Of a stretch of 64,000 nt of DNA, positions 48,854 to 58,543 are shown in pieces (position 1 is the stretch's first letter; each line of letters begins with the position of its first letter). This stretch comes from Burkholderiales bacterium PBB6 (GTDB lineage: Bacteria > Pseudomonadota > Gammaproteobacteria > Burkholderiales > Burkholderiaceae_C): NCBI GenBank assembly GCA_002255925.1, contig NKIH01000008.1:55698-119697 (forward strand), in the 5' to 3' direction. The position numbers were made by a program, and so were the translations under genes. Below the pieces are notes generated by a model, which was not told where the DNA came from, made no database searches, and worked only from the letters and a program-made list of their open reading frames with translations.

Positions 48854-50142
48854 TGAATCAAGGTCTCGTCTCGATCATCTTCATCGTGGCCATGCTCGGC
48901 CTGATGGGGCTGGGCATGCCGATGGCGTTTTCGCTGGTGCTCACCGGTGCCGCCATGGCCTTCGCGCTCGACTTCTGGGACACCCAGCTGCTGGCGCAGA
49001 ACCTGGTGGCCGGCGTCGACAGCTTCCCGCTGCTGGCCGTGCCGTTCTTCATCCTGGCCGGCGAGCTGATGAACGCCGGCGGCATCAGCCGGCGCATCAT
49101 CGACATGGCCCGCGCCTGGGTGGGCCATATCCGTGGCGGTCTCGGCTTCGTGACCATCGGTGCGGCCATCCTGATGGCCAGCATGAGCGGCTCGGCGCTG
49201 GCCGATACCGCCGCGCTGGCCACCATCCTGCTGCCGATGATGCGCAGCCAGGGCTACCCGATGCACACCTCGGCCGGCCTGATGGCCGCCGGCGGCATCA
49301 TCGCCCCGATCATTCCGCCGTCGATGCCCTTCGTGATCTACGGCGTCACCACCAACACCTCCATCTCGGCGCTGTTCCTCTCGGGCATCGTGCCGGGCCT
49401 GCTGATGGGCGTGGGCCTGATCGTGGCCTGGCGTTTGCAGCTCAACAAGTTCACCGTGGTGGCGGATGAGCGCCTGAGCATCGGGCAGCGGCTGGTGGCC
49501 ACCGGCAAGGCTTTCTGGGCCATGCTGATGCCGCTGATCATCATCGGCGGCATGAAGTCGGGCGTGTTCACGCCGACCGAGGCGGCCGTGGTGGCCGCGT
49601 TCTATGCGCTGGTGATCTCGTTCTTCGTGCACCGCGAGCTGACGCTCTCGGGCTTCCACGACGTGCTGGTGCGCGCCGCCAAGACCACCGCCATCGTGAT
49701 GTTCCTGTGCGCCGGTGCGCAGGTGGCCAGCTACATGGTCACGCTGGCCGACTTGCCCTCGACCCTGGCCGCCTGGCTCGGGCCGCTGATCGAGCAGCCG
49801 CGCGTGTTGATGGCGGTGATGATGATCGTGCTGGTGTTGATCGGCACTGCCCTCGACCTGACGCCGACCATCCTGATTTTCGCCCCCGTGATGCTGCCCA
49901 TCGCGGTGAAGGCGGGCATTGACCCGGTGTATTTCGGCCTGATGTTCGTGCTCAATGGCGCCATCGGCCTGATCACGCCGCCGGTGGGCACGGTGCTCAA
50001 TGTGGTGGCGGGCGTCGGCAAGCTGCGGCTCGACGAAGTCATCAAGGGCGTCAACCCGTTCCTGATGGTTTACCTGTTCATCCTGACCCTGTTCGTCATC
50101 TTTCCCCAGATCGTCATCGCGCCCGTGGCGTGGATGCGCTGA
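48850..50142 (+). CDS. dctM: TRAP transporter large permease DctM
   Basis: This is the large membrane subunit (430 residues, about 12 helices) that carries the sodium- or proton-coupled transport. Segments such as PFFILAGELMNAGGISRRII, MSGSALADTAALATILLPMM and IIPPSMPFVIYG are typical. The start overlaps the dctQ stop by four bases (ATGA). Confidence 0.94.
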   Translation: MMNQGLVSIIFIVAMLGLMGLGMPMAFSLVLTGAAMAFALDFWDTQLLAQNLVAGVDSFPLLAVPFFILAGELMNAGGISRRIIDMARAWVGHIRGGLGFVTIGAAILMASMSGSALADTAALATILLPMMRSQGYPMHTSAGLMAAGGIIAPIIPPSMPFVIYGVTTNTSISALFLSGIVPGLLMGVGLIVAWRLQLNKFTVVADERLSIGQRLVATGKAFWAMLMPLIIIGGMKSGVFTPTEAAVVAAFYALVISFFVHRELTLSGFHDVLVRAAKTTAIVMFLCAGAQVASYMVTLADLPSTLAAWLGPLIEQPRVLMAVMMIVLVLIGTALDLTPTILIFAPVMLPIAVKAGIDPVYFGLMFVLNGAIGLITPPVGTVLNVVAGVGKLRLDEVIKGVNPFLMVYLFILTLFVIFPQIVIAPVAWMR

Positions 50143-50186
50143 TCTCTTCCTTCCCTGAGATTGCACACACCCTGTAGGAGACAAAC

Positions 50187-51200
50187 ATGCAATTGAGTCG
50201 TTCCGTGATCGCCGCACTGGCCCTGGCCGTGCTGTCGCCCCTGGCCGCCCAGGCCCAGGACATCAAGCCCCGCCTGATCCGTTTTGGCTACGGCCTGAAC
50301 GAGCAGAGCAACCAGGGCCGTGCAGCCAAGCTGTTCTCCGAGGAAGTGGAGAAGGCGTCCGGCGGCAAGATGAAGGTGCGCGCCATCGGCGCCGCGGCCC
50401 TCGGCCCGGACACCCAGATGCAGCAGGCCCTGATCGGCGGCGCCCAGGAAATGATGGTGGGCTCCACCGCCACGCTGGTCGGCATCGTCAAGGAAATGGC
50501 GCTGTGGGACACGCCGTTCCTGGTCAACAACGTGAAGGAAGCCGACGCGCTGCTGGACGGCCCGGTGGGCGAGAAGGTCAAGGCCAAGCTGAACGAGAAG
50601 GGCCTGGTGGGCCTGGTGTATTGGGAAAACGGCTTCCGCAACCTCACCAACAACAAGCGCGCGGTCACCAAGCTGGAAGACCTGGATGGCGTGAAGCTGC
50701 GCGTGATGCAGAACAACGTGTTCCTCGACAGCTTCAAGACGCTGGGGGCCAACGCCGTGCCGCTGCCATTCTCCGAGCTGTTCAGCGCGCTTGAAACCAA
50801 GGCCGTGGACGGCCAGGAAAACCCGTTCAACACCATCCTGTCGAGCAAGTTCTACGAGGTGCAGAAGTACCTGACGGTTACCAACCACGTCTACAGCCCG
50901 TGGATCGTGCTGGTGAGCAAGAAGTGGTGGGACGGCCTGAGCAAGGACGAGCAGAAGGTGCTGATGGACGCTGCCGTGAAGAGCCGCGACTTCGAGCGCG
51001 CCGATACCCGCGCCGAGGCCGCCAAGGCCCTGGGTGATCTGAAGGCCAAGGGCATGCAGATCAATGAGCTGAACCCGACCGAAGCCGCCCGCATGCGCGA
51101 TAAGCTGACCCGTGTGAACGCCGGCATTGCCGCCAACGTCGGCATGGATCTGTGGAACGAAACCCGCAGCGAGCTGGACAAGCTGCGCGCACGCAAGTGA
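50187..51200 (+). CDS. dctP: TRAP transporter substrate-binding protein DctP
   Basis: This is a 337-residue periplasmic receptor with a signal peptide (SVIAALALAVLSPLAAQAQ). It has the DctP core: VKLRVMQNNVFLDSFKTLGA with the ligand-binding Arg, and PFSELFSALETKAVDGQENP. Such Arg-containing pockets bind carboxylate ligands. With gntK and a GntR-type regulator in the same locus, gluconate or a related sugar acid is the best guess. It starts 44 bases after dctM with its own AGGAG. Confidence 0.92.
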   Translation: MQLSRSVIAALALAVLSPLAAQAQDIKPRLIRFGYGLNEQSNQGRAAKLFSEEVEKASGGKMKVRAIGAAALGPDTQMQQALIGGAQEMMVGSTATLVGIVKEMALWDTPFLVNNVKEADALLDGPVGEKVKAKLNEKGLVGLVYWENGFRNLTNNKRAVTKLEDLDGVKLRVMQNNVFLDSFKTLGANAVPLPFSELFSALETKAVDGQENPFNTILSSKFYEVQKYLTVTNHVYSPWIVLVSKKWWDGLSKDEQKVLMDAAVKSRDFERADTRAEAAKALGDLKAKGMQINELNPTEAARMRDKLTRVNAGIAANVGMDLWNETRSELDKLRARK

Positions 51201-51213
51201 TGGCTTGAACTGC

Positions 51214-51237
51214 AGGCGGCGTTCAACAACGCCGCTT
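51214..51237 (+). terminator. Intrinsic terminator after dctP
   Basis: A 10-bp stem (51214-51223 with 51228-51237, core GCGGCGTT/AACGCCGC, one G-T pair) has the loop CAAC. It is followed by GTTGAGTTTGTTT. It lies 13 bases after the dctP stop. Confidence 0.75.
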
Positions 51238-51268
51238 GTTGAGTTTGTTTGACCCTGCCGGCAACGGC

Positions 51269-51305
51269 AAAACGCCCCGGGCTGCAGGCAGCCGCAGGGC
51301 GTTTT
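51269..51305. terminator. Bidirectional terminator between dctP and the gts operon
   Basis: The arms AAAACGCCC (51269-51277) and GGGCGTTTT (51297-51305) flank a GC-rich loop that itself contains CTGCAG. A further T follows on the plus strand and A-rich sequence on the other side, so it can end both convergent transcripts. Confidence 0.8.
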
Positions 51306-51328
51306 TCATGGTGCTGATCGAATCAGGT

Positions 51329-52405
<1,077 letters not shown>

Positions 52406-52410
52406 GATGT

Positions 52411-53286
52411 TCAACCCTTGACGGCGCCGGCGGTCAGCCCGCGCACAAAGTACTTGCCTGCCACCACATAGACGAAGAGGGTGGGCAGCGCGGCGATCAT
52501 GGCCGCGGCCATGTCAACGTTGTATTCCTTGACCGAACTGGAGGTGTTGGCCAGGTTGTTCAGGCCCACCGTGATGGGCTTGCTGTCGGCGCCGGAAAAA
52601 ACCACGCCGTAGAGGAAGTCGTTCCAGATGTTCGTGAACTGCCAGATCAGCGTCACCACCAGGATCGGCGTGGACAGCGGCAGTACGATGCGCCAGAAGA
52701 TCTGCCAGAAGTTGGCGCCGTCCAGCATCGCGGCCTTGATGAGCTCGTCCGGCAGGCCCACGTAGTAGTTGCGGAAGAACAGCGTGGTGGAGGGAATGCC
52801 GGCCAGCACGTGCACGAAGATCAGGCCCCAGACCGAGCTGGCGATGCCCAGCCAGCCCAGCACCTGGCTCATCGGCAGCAGCACCACCTGCATCGGCATG
52901 AACACGCCGAACAGCAGCAGCGCGAACAGGAATTCACTGCCCGGGAACTTCCACTTGCTCAGCACATAGCCGTTGAGCGAGCCCAGCAGCGTGGAGATGG
53001 CCACGGCCGGCAGCACCATCAGCACCGAGTTCATGAAGAAGGGCTTGAGGCCGCCGCAGTCGGTGCCGGTGCAGGCACTTGACCACGCCGTGGCCCAGGC
53101 CGCGAGGCTCGGGCTCAGCGGCAGCGACAACAGGGTGCCGGTGCGGATCTCGTCCATGCTCTTCAGCGAGGTCGCGACCATCACGTAGAGCGGGGTCAGG
53201 AAGAACACCGCGAACAGCAGCAGCACCGACAGCAGGGCCAGGCGGCCGAGGGTCAGGCGGGGGGTGAGGGAGGCTGGCGCGCTCAT
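52411..53286 (-). CDS. gtsC: Sugar ABC transporter permease (MalG type)
   Basis: This 291-residue inner membrane protein has six helices. The cytoplasmic EAA loop that docks on the ATPase is RNYYVGLPDELIKAAMLDGA followed by NFWQIFWRIVLP. An inserted extracytoplasmic stretch with two cysteines (SACTGTDCGG) follows the first helix. Its start codon overlaps the stop of the partner permease by one base. Confidence 0.9.
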   Translation of the reverse strand: MSAPASLTPRLTLGRLALLSVLLLFAVFFLTPLYVMVATSLKSMDEIRTGTLLSLPLSPSLAAWATAWSSACTGTDCGGLKPFFMNSVLMVLPAVAISTLLGSLNGYVLSKWKFPGSEFLFALLLFGVFMPMQVVLLPMSQVLGWLGIASSVWGLIFVHVLAGIPSTTLFFRNYYVGLPDELIKAAMLDGANFWQIFWRIVLPLSTPILVVTLIWQFTNIWNDFLYGVVFSGADSKPITVGLNNLANTSSSVKEYNVDMAAAMIAALPTLFVYVVAGKYFVRGLTAGAVKG

Positions 53287-54164
53287 CAGTTCTTGCTCCG
53301 CAGTTCGGAGTACAGGTAGGGCACGACGATGGCGGCCACCGTGGCCAGCATCACCGTGGCGCTGGCGGCGCCAAGGCCGATCTGGCCGCGCGAGAACGCC
53401 ATCGTGTACATGAAGGTGGCAGGCAGGTCGGTGGCGTAACCGGGGCCGCCGGCCGTCAGGGCCATGACCAGGTCGAAGCTCTTGATGGCCAGGTGGCTGA
53501 CCACCATCAGCGTCGAGAAAAACACCGGGCGCAGCGTCGGGATGATGATGCGCCAGTAGATGAGCGGCAGGCTCGCACCATCGACCTGGGCGGCCTTGAT
53601 GATGGAGTCGTCAATGCCGCGCAGGCCGGCGAGGAACAGCGCCATCACGAAGCCGGCCGATTGCCACACGCCGGCAATCGCCACGCAGTAGATCGCCTTG
53701 TCGGGGTCAACGAGCCAGCCGAATTCGAAGTTCTCGAAGCCCCACTGGTGCATCAGGTGCTCCAGGCCCAGGCCCGGGTTCAGCATCCACTTCCAGGCCG
53801 TGCCCGTCACGATGAACGACAGCGCCATCGGGTAGAGGTAGATGGTGCGCAGGGCGCCTTCAACGCGGATCTTCTGATCCAGCAGGATGGCGAGCAGCAG
53901 GCCCACCACCATGGCGCCGCCGATGAACAGCAGGCCGAAGATGCCGAGGTTGGTCAGCGCCACCCACCAGCGTTCGTTGTCGAACAAGGTCTGGTATTGC
54001 TCGAAGCCGACCCACTCGTAGTTCGGCAGCAGGCGTGACGCCGAGAACGACAGCACGCCGTTCCAGGCCATCAGGCCGTAGATGAAGAGGAACGACAGCA
54101 GGAAGGAGGGCGCGACGACCAGCCTGGGCAGCCAGGGGGTGCGCGCCGATGCGCTGCGAGACAT
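53286..54164 (-). CDS. gtsB: Sugar ABC transporter permease (MalF type)
   Basis: This 292-residue permease has six helices. The EAA-type loop is LAGLRGIDDSIIKAAQVDGA followed by SLPLIYWRIIIP. It is the first membrane gene of the operon and follows gtsA by 104 bases that contain a hairpin. Start ATG 54164 (MSRSASARTPWLPRL) has AAGG upstream; the longer frame to 54233 runs through the hairpin and is not used. Confidence 0.9.
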   Translation of the reverse strand: MSRSASARTPWLPRLVVAPSFLLSFLFIYGLMAWNGVLSFSASRLLPNYEWVGFEQYQTLFDNERWWVALTNLGIFGLLFIGGAMVVGLLLAILLDQKIRVEGALRTIYLYPMALSFIVTGTAWKWMLNPGLGLEHLMHQWGFENFEFGWLVDPDKAIYCVAIAGVWQSAGFVMALFLAGLRGIDDSIIKAAQVDGASLPLIYWRIIIPTLRPVFFSTLMVVSHLAIKSFDLVMALTAGGPGYATDLPATFMYTMAFSRGQIGLGAASATVMLATVAAIVVPYLYSELRSKN

Positions 54165-54225
54165 AGAGGAACCTTGCAAAGAGAAAAGCCGGGCCGCGCG
54201 CTTGTGGCACGCGCAGCCCGTCAAT

Positions 54226-54250
54226 CTGGCCACCGAGACATGGTGGCCAG
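54226..54250 (-). repeat. Intercistronic hairpin in the gts operon
   Basis: The arms CTGGCCACC and GGTGGCCAG pair perfectly around a 7-base loop, just after the gtsA stop and before gtsB. Such hairpins often protect or cut off the binding-protein message, so that it is made in excess over the permeases. Confidence 0.6.
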
Positions 54251-54268
54251 GGCGCTTGCGCGCAGGGA

Positions 54269-55534
54269 TCAGCGCGTCTTGGCGGCGGTGGCGATCTTCG
54301 CCATCGCGTCCTTGGCGCTCATCTTGTCGCTGTTCCAGAACTGGCTGACGGCGTCCTTGATGGCGCCTTCAGCGGCCGAAGGCACAGCCATGCCATGGGC
54401 GATCGACGGCACCAGCGCGCCCGACTTGGCGGTGGCCACGAAGTCAGCCGACGAGGTCTTGGCGCAGTCGTCGAACTTGTCCATCTTCATGTTCAGGCGA
54501 ACCGGGATCGAGCCCTTGTTCAGGTTGAACAGTTCCTGGAATTCCGGCGACATGATGGCCACGGCCAGGTCCTTCTGGGCCTTCACATTGGCTTCGTTCT
54601 TCAGCTTGAACAGCGCGAACGAATCGATGTTGAAGGTGAAGGCCTTCGAGGTGCCAGGAGCAGCGGCACAGACGAAGTCCTTGCCCGGGGTCTTGCCTGC
54701 AGCCAGGAACTCACCCTTGGCCCAGTCACCCATGATCTGCATGCCGGCTTCGCCCTTGATGACCATGGCGGTGGCCAGGTTCCAGTCGCGGCCCGGGGCG
54801 TTCTTGTCGGTGTAGTCCTTGACCTTCTTGAAGGTGGTCAGCACCTTCTCCATGGTCGGGCTGCTCAGGCTGGCGGGGTCGAGCTGCACCAGGGCCTTCT
54901 TGTAGAAGTCGGTGCCGCCCACGCCCAGTGCCACGGCTTCGAAGGTGGTGAAATCTTGCCAGTTCTGGCCACCGTGGGCGATGGGCACCACGCCGGCCTT
55001 CTTCAGGGCTTCAGCGGCCACGAAGAATTCGTCCCAGGTCGTCGGCACCTTGGCGCCGGCCTTCTTGAAGACTTCCGGGTTGGCCCACAGCCAGTTCACG
55101 CGGTGCACATTCACCGGCGCGGCAATGTAGTTGCCCTTGTACTTCATGATGTCGCTGACCACCTTCGGCAGCGATTCATCCCACTTTTCGGCCTTGGCGA
55201 CATCGTCCATGTTCGCCAGCACGCCTTCCTTGGCCCACTCCTGCAGCGACGGGCCCTTGATCTGGGCAGCGGCCGGGGCATTGCCCGACACCACGCGCGA
55301 CTTCAGCACCGTCATGGCGGAATCACCACCGCCGCCGGCCACCGCGAAGTCCTTCCAGGTGTGGCCCTTCTGCTGCATCGTGGCCTTCAGGGCCGACGCG
55401 GCCTTGGCCTCGCCGCCGCTGGTCCACCAGTGCAGCACTTCAACTTCACCGGCGCGAGCGGACTGGCCGGCCATCATGGCCACGCACACCAGGGCGCCGA
55501 GGGCGACGGGGGAACGCATCAAGGTCTTGGTCAT
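54269..55534 (-). CDS. gtsA: Glucose/sugar ABC transporter substrate-binding protein (GtsA type)
   Basis: This 421-residue periplasmic binding protein has a signal peptide (SPVALGALVCVAMMAGQSARA). Its mature start GEVEVLHWWTSGGEAKAA, then AVAGGGGDSAMTVLKSR, PVNVHRVNWLWANPEVF and MQIMGDWAKGEF, closely resembles Pseudomonas glucose-binding GtsA as I recall it. Glucose or mannose is therefore the likely ligand. The start ATG 55534 has GGAGA upstream. It is encoded between the porin and the permeases. Confidence 0.88.
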   Translation of the reverse strand: MTKTLMRSPVALGALVCVAMMAGQSARAGEVEVLHWWTSGGEAKAASALKATMQQKGHTWKDFAVAGGGGDSAMTVLKSRVVSGNAPAAAQIKGPSLQEWAKEGVLANMDDVAKAEKWDESLPKVVSDIMKYKGNYIAAPVNVHRVNWLWANPEVFKKAGAKVPTTWDEFFVAAEALKKAGVVPIAHGGQNWQDFTTFEAVALGVGGTDFYKKALVQLDPASLSSPTMEKVLTTFKKVKDYTDKNAPGRDWNLATAMVIKGEAGMQIMGDWAKGEFLAAGKTPGKDFVCAAAPGTSKAFTFNIDSFALFKLKNEANVKAQKDLAVAIMSPEFQELFNLNKGSIPVRLNMKMDKFDDCAKTSSADFVATAKSGALVPSIAHGMAVPSAAEGAIKDAVSQFWNSDKMSAKDAMAKIATAAKTR

Positions 55535-55604
55535 TTGTCTTGTCTCCATCAATGGAAAAACGGGGCCGGCAACATTGTGCGGCCGGCCCTTGGCACTCAC
55601 ACGA

Positions 55605-56780
55605 TCAGAACCACCATTCGACCTGGGCGCCGTAGCTGGTGCCCGAGGTCTTGCCGTCAAACGCCGTCTTGCCGGTCACGTTGCCAGCAGCCTTGTTCCA
55701 GTTCGCGAACGTGGCGTACAGGCGGAATTCCGGACGGCTGAAGAAGTCCTGACCAACCGACAGGGTCGGGGCCAGCGTCAGCTTGGTCAGGCGGGCAGTT
55801 TCGCCGCCTTCCGGCTTGTACTGCGACACGCCCAGCTCGGTCAGGAACTTGAAGTTGCGGGTGAAGGCATACGACACACGGCCGCCGAGGGTCGCCGAGT
55901 CGGTCTTCAGACCGGCGCCGTCCTTCTCGCTGGCCACCAGGGCGATGACCTGGCCGCCGAACGGGCCCTTTTGCCAGGTGGCGGTTTCCACCAGACGCCA
56001 GCTCTTGGCGGCCGAGCCAGCGCTCAAGTCACCGAAGTTGGCATTCAGCGAGGCAGAGCCCTGGGCGTACTGCAACCAGAAGGTGTTGCTCAGGCCCGTG
56101 CCGAAGATGTTGTCCTGGTCGTGACGCAGGCTCACGGTGGCGCCGCTGGTGCCGCCGTCGAAGTCACCCTTGGTGGCTGCAGCGAAGAAGTTCAGCTTGC
56201 CGCCTTCGTTCACCGGCAGGTTCACGTATTCGAAGTTCAGGCGGTTGCCCGGCTTCGTCACGTCCTTGTCGGTCTTGTAGAACGCCATGCCGAACTGGCC
56301 CGAGCCTGCCTTCAGGCCCTTCATGCCGGCGCCCACGCCCAGTGCTTCGATGAACTGCGTGTCGACGATGTGCACGTCACCACGACGGCCACGTTCCTTG
56401 CCGATCCAGAAGGTGGCTTCAGGCGCGACGTCGAAGCCCTTGGCTTCGGCGAACATCTGTTCGATGGCCATGCCGGCGCCGTCGTTGTCGGTGGCGCCCT
56501 TGTAGTAGTTGGTCATCAGGGTGGCGCGGTACTCGATGCCATCCTTCTGGAAACCCTGGCTGAGCTGGAACTCGCCGTAGAAGTCGCACTCGTTGCCGAG
56601 GCGGTAGGTCATGCCCTTGCTGCCGCCGCCCAGGCCATAGCAGGCGCGGTTGGCATTGCCGCTGGTCAGGCCGGGGCCGGCGCGGAAGTAACCGGTCCAG
56701 TCAACGGCCAGGGCCGATTGGCTGGCCAGCAGCAGGGTCAGGGCGATCGGCGTTGCGCCGATGAGGGTGCTTTTCTTCAT
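55605..56780 (-). CDS. lamB: LamB-family maltoporin-like outer membrane porin
   Basis: This 391-residue outer membrane protein begins MKKSTLIGATPIALTLLLAS, a signal peptide. The mature part opens VDWTGYFRAGPGLTSG and contains YRLGNECDFYGEFQLSQG and DVHIVDTQFIEA, all typical of LamB. It ends in Trp-Phe, as outer membrane barrels do. It is the first gene of the sugar uptake operon, with a strong AAGGAGA site. The sugar may be glucose or an oligosaccharide rather than maltose. Confidence 0.88.
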   Translation of the reverse strand: MKKSTLIGATPIALTLLLASQSALAVDWTGYFRAGPGLTSGNANRACYGLGGGSKGMTYRLGNECDFYGEFQLSQGFQKDGIEYRATLMTNYYKGATDNDGAGMAIEQMFAEAKGFDVAPEATFWIGKERGRRGDVHIVDTQFIEALGVGAGMKGLKAGSGQFGMAFYKTDKDVTKPGNRLNFEYVNLPVNEGGKLNFFAAATKGDFDGGTSGATVSLRHDQDNIFGTGLSNTFWLQYAQGSASLNANFGDLSAGSAAKSWRLVETATWQKGPFGGQVIALVASEKDGAGLKTDSATLGGRVSYAFTRNFKFLTELGVSQYKPEGGETARLTKLTLAPTLSVGQDFFSRPEFRLYATFANWNKAAGNVTGKTAFDGKTSGTSYGAQVEWWF

Positions 56781-56899
56781 GTGAGCGTCTCCTTGGTGCG
56801 GGCTGGGGGGCCCGGAGTTTGGTGTGTCCGCACATGGCCTGAACGACAGCGTCAACTGATTTGTTAACGAAACGTTCATGTTCCTGTTTGGTGGCGCAA

Positions 56900-56920
56900 T
56901 TATTAATGAGGCATTAATAA
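56900..56920. promoter_or_regulatory. AT-rich inverted repeat upstream of the porin operon
   Basis: The 9-bp arms TTATTAATG and CATTAATAA surround AGG in perfect inverted symmetry, about 120 bases upstream of the porin start. In a GC-rich chromosome such an AT-rich palindrome stands out. It is a candidate operator or activator site for the lamB-gts operon. Confidence 0.6.
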
Positions 56921-57029
56921 AACCGACATCGGGGATTACACGAATGCGGCAGCGCGCCTGCAACACGGCAGGCGAACAGCTCAAAGTTGGGGAGGGCCGG
57001 GAGGAGAAGCGGGAGAACGCCGGGAGGTG

Positions 57030-57045
57030 CGGGCCGCCCGGCCCG
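57030..57045 (-). repeat. GC-rich hairpin after the histidine kinase gene
   Basis: The arms CGGGCCG and CGGCCCG are separated by CC, directly downstream of the kinase stop. No U-tract follows, so it is at most a weak terminator or 3'-end structure. Confidence 0.4.
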
Positions 57046-57053
57046 GCGTGGCC

Positions 57054-58529
57054 TCAGACCAGCGGGAGGTCGATGCGCACCATCAAGCCATGCGGTTGCA
57101 GGCTGTGCAGCGTGACACTGCCCTGGTGGCGCTCGACGATTTCACGCACGATGGCCAGCCCCAGGCCGCAGCCGGTGCCCAGGTGCGTGGCGCGCACGAA
57201 GCGCTCGAACACGGCCTCGTGCTGCTCGGGTGGAATGCCGGGGCCGTTGTCGAGCACCTCCAGCCAGGCGCGGTGCGGTTGCCGACGCAGCCGCACGGTG
57301 ACTTCGGCACCGCGCTCGCAGTAGCGCAGCGCGTTGTCGATCACGTTCATCAAGGCCTCGCGCAGCAGTAGGCCGATGCCGGCCACCTCGCAAGGCAGCA
57401 GCACGTCCCCATCGGCTGCATCGTCGAAACCCAGGTCGATGCCGGCGTGCCGGGCACGAGGCACCAGCTCGGCGGTCAACTCCCGGGCGAGACGGGTCAG
57501 GTCGACCCGGCTGCGGTCCTGGCGGCCGGCGGATTCCGGTTCGGCGCGCGCCAGCGTCAGCAGCTGGTTCACCAGGTGGGCGCTTCGCGTGGCGCTTTCA
57601 TGCACCCGTTGCAGGCGGGCCTGCAAGGCGGGGTCGGTGGCATCTTTCAGGGCCAGCTCGGTCTGGCTCTTCAAGCCGGCCAGCGGGGTTCGCAGCTGGT
57701 GCGCGGCATCACTGATGAAGCGTTTCTGCGCGCCCACGTTGTGCTGCACCGCGCCGAGCAGGTCATTGATGGCCTGGGCCAGCGCGCGCACCTCGCCCGG
57801 TGCGGCTTCCAGCTCGATCGGCGTCAGGTCGTTCGGAGCTCGCCCCTCTACCAGGCTGCGCAGGCGGGTCAGCGGCGCCAGGCCGGCCCGGATGCCGGCC
57901 CAGACGATCATCGTCATCAGCAGCATCAGGCCCGAAAGTGGCAGCACCGTATCAACCAGGATGCGGCGGGTGAGTTCTTCCCGGTTGGCGCTGGAGCGGG
58001 CCACCTGTACCAGCATGGTCTGCATCGGGCCGTTGTCGTCGCCGTAGCTCAGGTACAGCGCCGATACGCGCACCCGCTGCGGGGGCTCATCGGCATGGTT
58101 CTGCGGGGCCACCTGGCCGTCGTAGAACACGGTTTCACCGGGCTGGTGCGCCTTGTTGCTGTCAGGCGGTGGCGGCAGGTTGCGGTTGCCGAGAATGAAC
58201 TCGCCGGGCGGGGCGCTGACGGTATAGAGCAGCCGGTCTGAGGGGTCTGCTTCCAGCACGTCTTGAGCCGCCCGCGGGAAGTCGATGAACAGGCCGTTGC
58301 CCATCGGCTTGACCTGCCGCGCCAGCGCACGTGAAGCCTGCGACAAGCTGGCGTCGATCACCTCATTGGCATAGCGGGCGGCCAGCTTGTAGGTAAACAG
58401 CGCACCGGCCAGCCACAGCACCAGCTGGGGCAGCAGCACCCACAGCAGCAACTGGCGCCGCAGAGAGCGGCCACCGGGCAGGGCTTCCACCCAGCGGTAA
58501 AGCCAGGCTGCGTGAGGGCGGTGAAGCAC
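57054..58529 (-). CDS. Two-component sensor histidine kinase (TctE/GtrS-like)
   Basis: This 491-residue kinase has TM1 (LLLWVLLPQLVLWLAGALF), a periplasmic domain of about 130 residues, TM2 (TVLPLSGLMLLMTMIVWAG), HAMP, the H-box (FISDAAHQLRTPLAGLKSQ) and the ATPase motifs (NVIDNALRY, DNGPGIP, GLGLAIV). The GTG start at 58529 is 14 bases after the regulator stop. It is probably the sensor for the downstream sugar operon on the same strand; this is inferred from position. Confidence 0.88.
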   Translation of the reverse strand: MLHRPHAAWLYRWVEALPGGRSLRRQLLLWVLLPQLVLWLAGALFTYKLAARYANEVIDASLSQASRALARQVKPMGNGLFIDFPRAAQDVLEADPSDRLLYTVSAPPGEFILGNRNLPPPPDSNKAHQPGETVFYDGQVAPQNHADEPPQRVRVSALYLSYGDDNGPMQTMLVQVARSSANREELTRRILVDTVLPLSGLMLLMTMIVWAGIRAGLAPLTRLRSLVEGRAPNDLTPIELEAAPGEVRALAQAINDLLGAVQHNVGAQKRFISDAAHQLRTPLAGLKSQTELALKDATDPALQARLQRVHESATRSAHLVNQLLTLARAEPESAGRQDRSRVDLTRLARELTAELVPRARHAGIDLGFDDAADGDVLLPCEVAGIGLLLREALMNVIDNALRYCERGAEVTVRLRRQPHRAWLEVLDNGPGIPPEQHEAVFERFVRATHLGTGCGLGLAIVREIVERHQGSVTLHSLQPHGLMVRIDLPLV

Positions 58530-58543
58530 GGGCGGGGCGCGGC

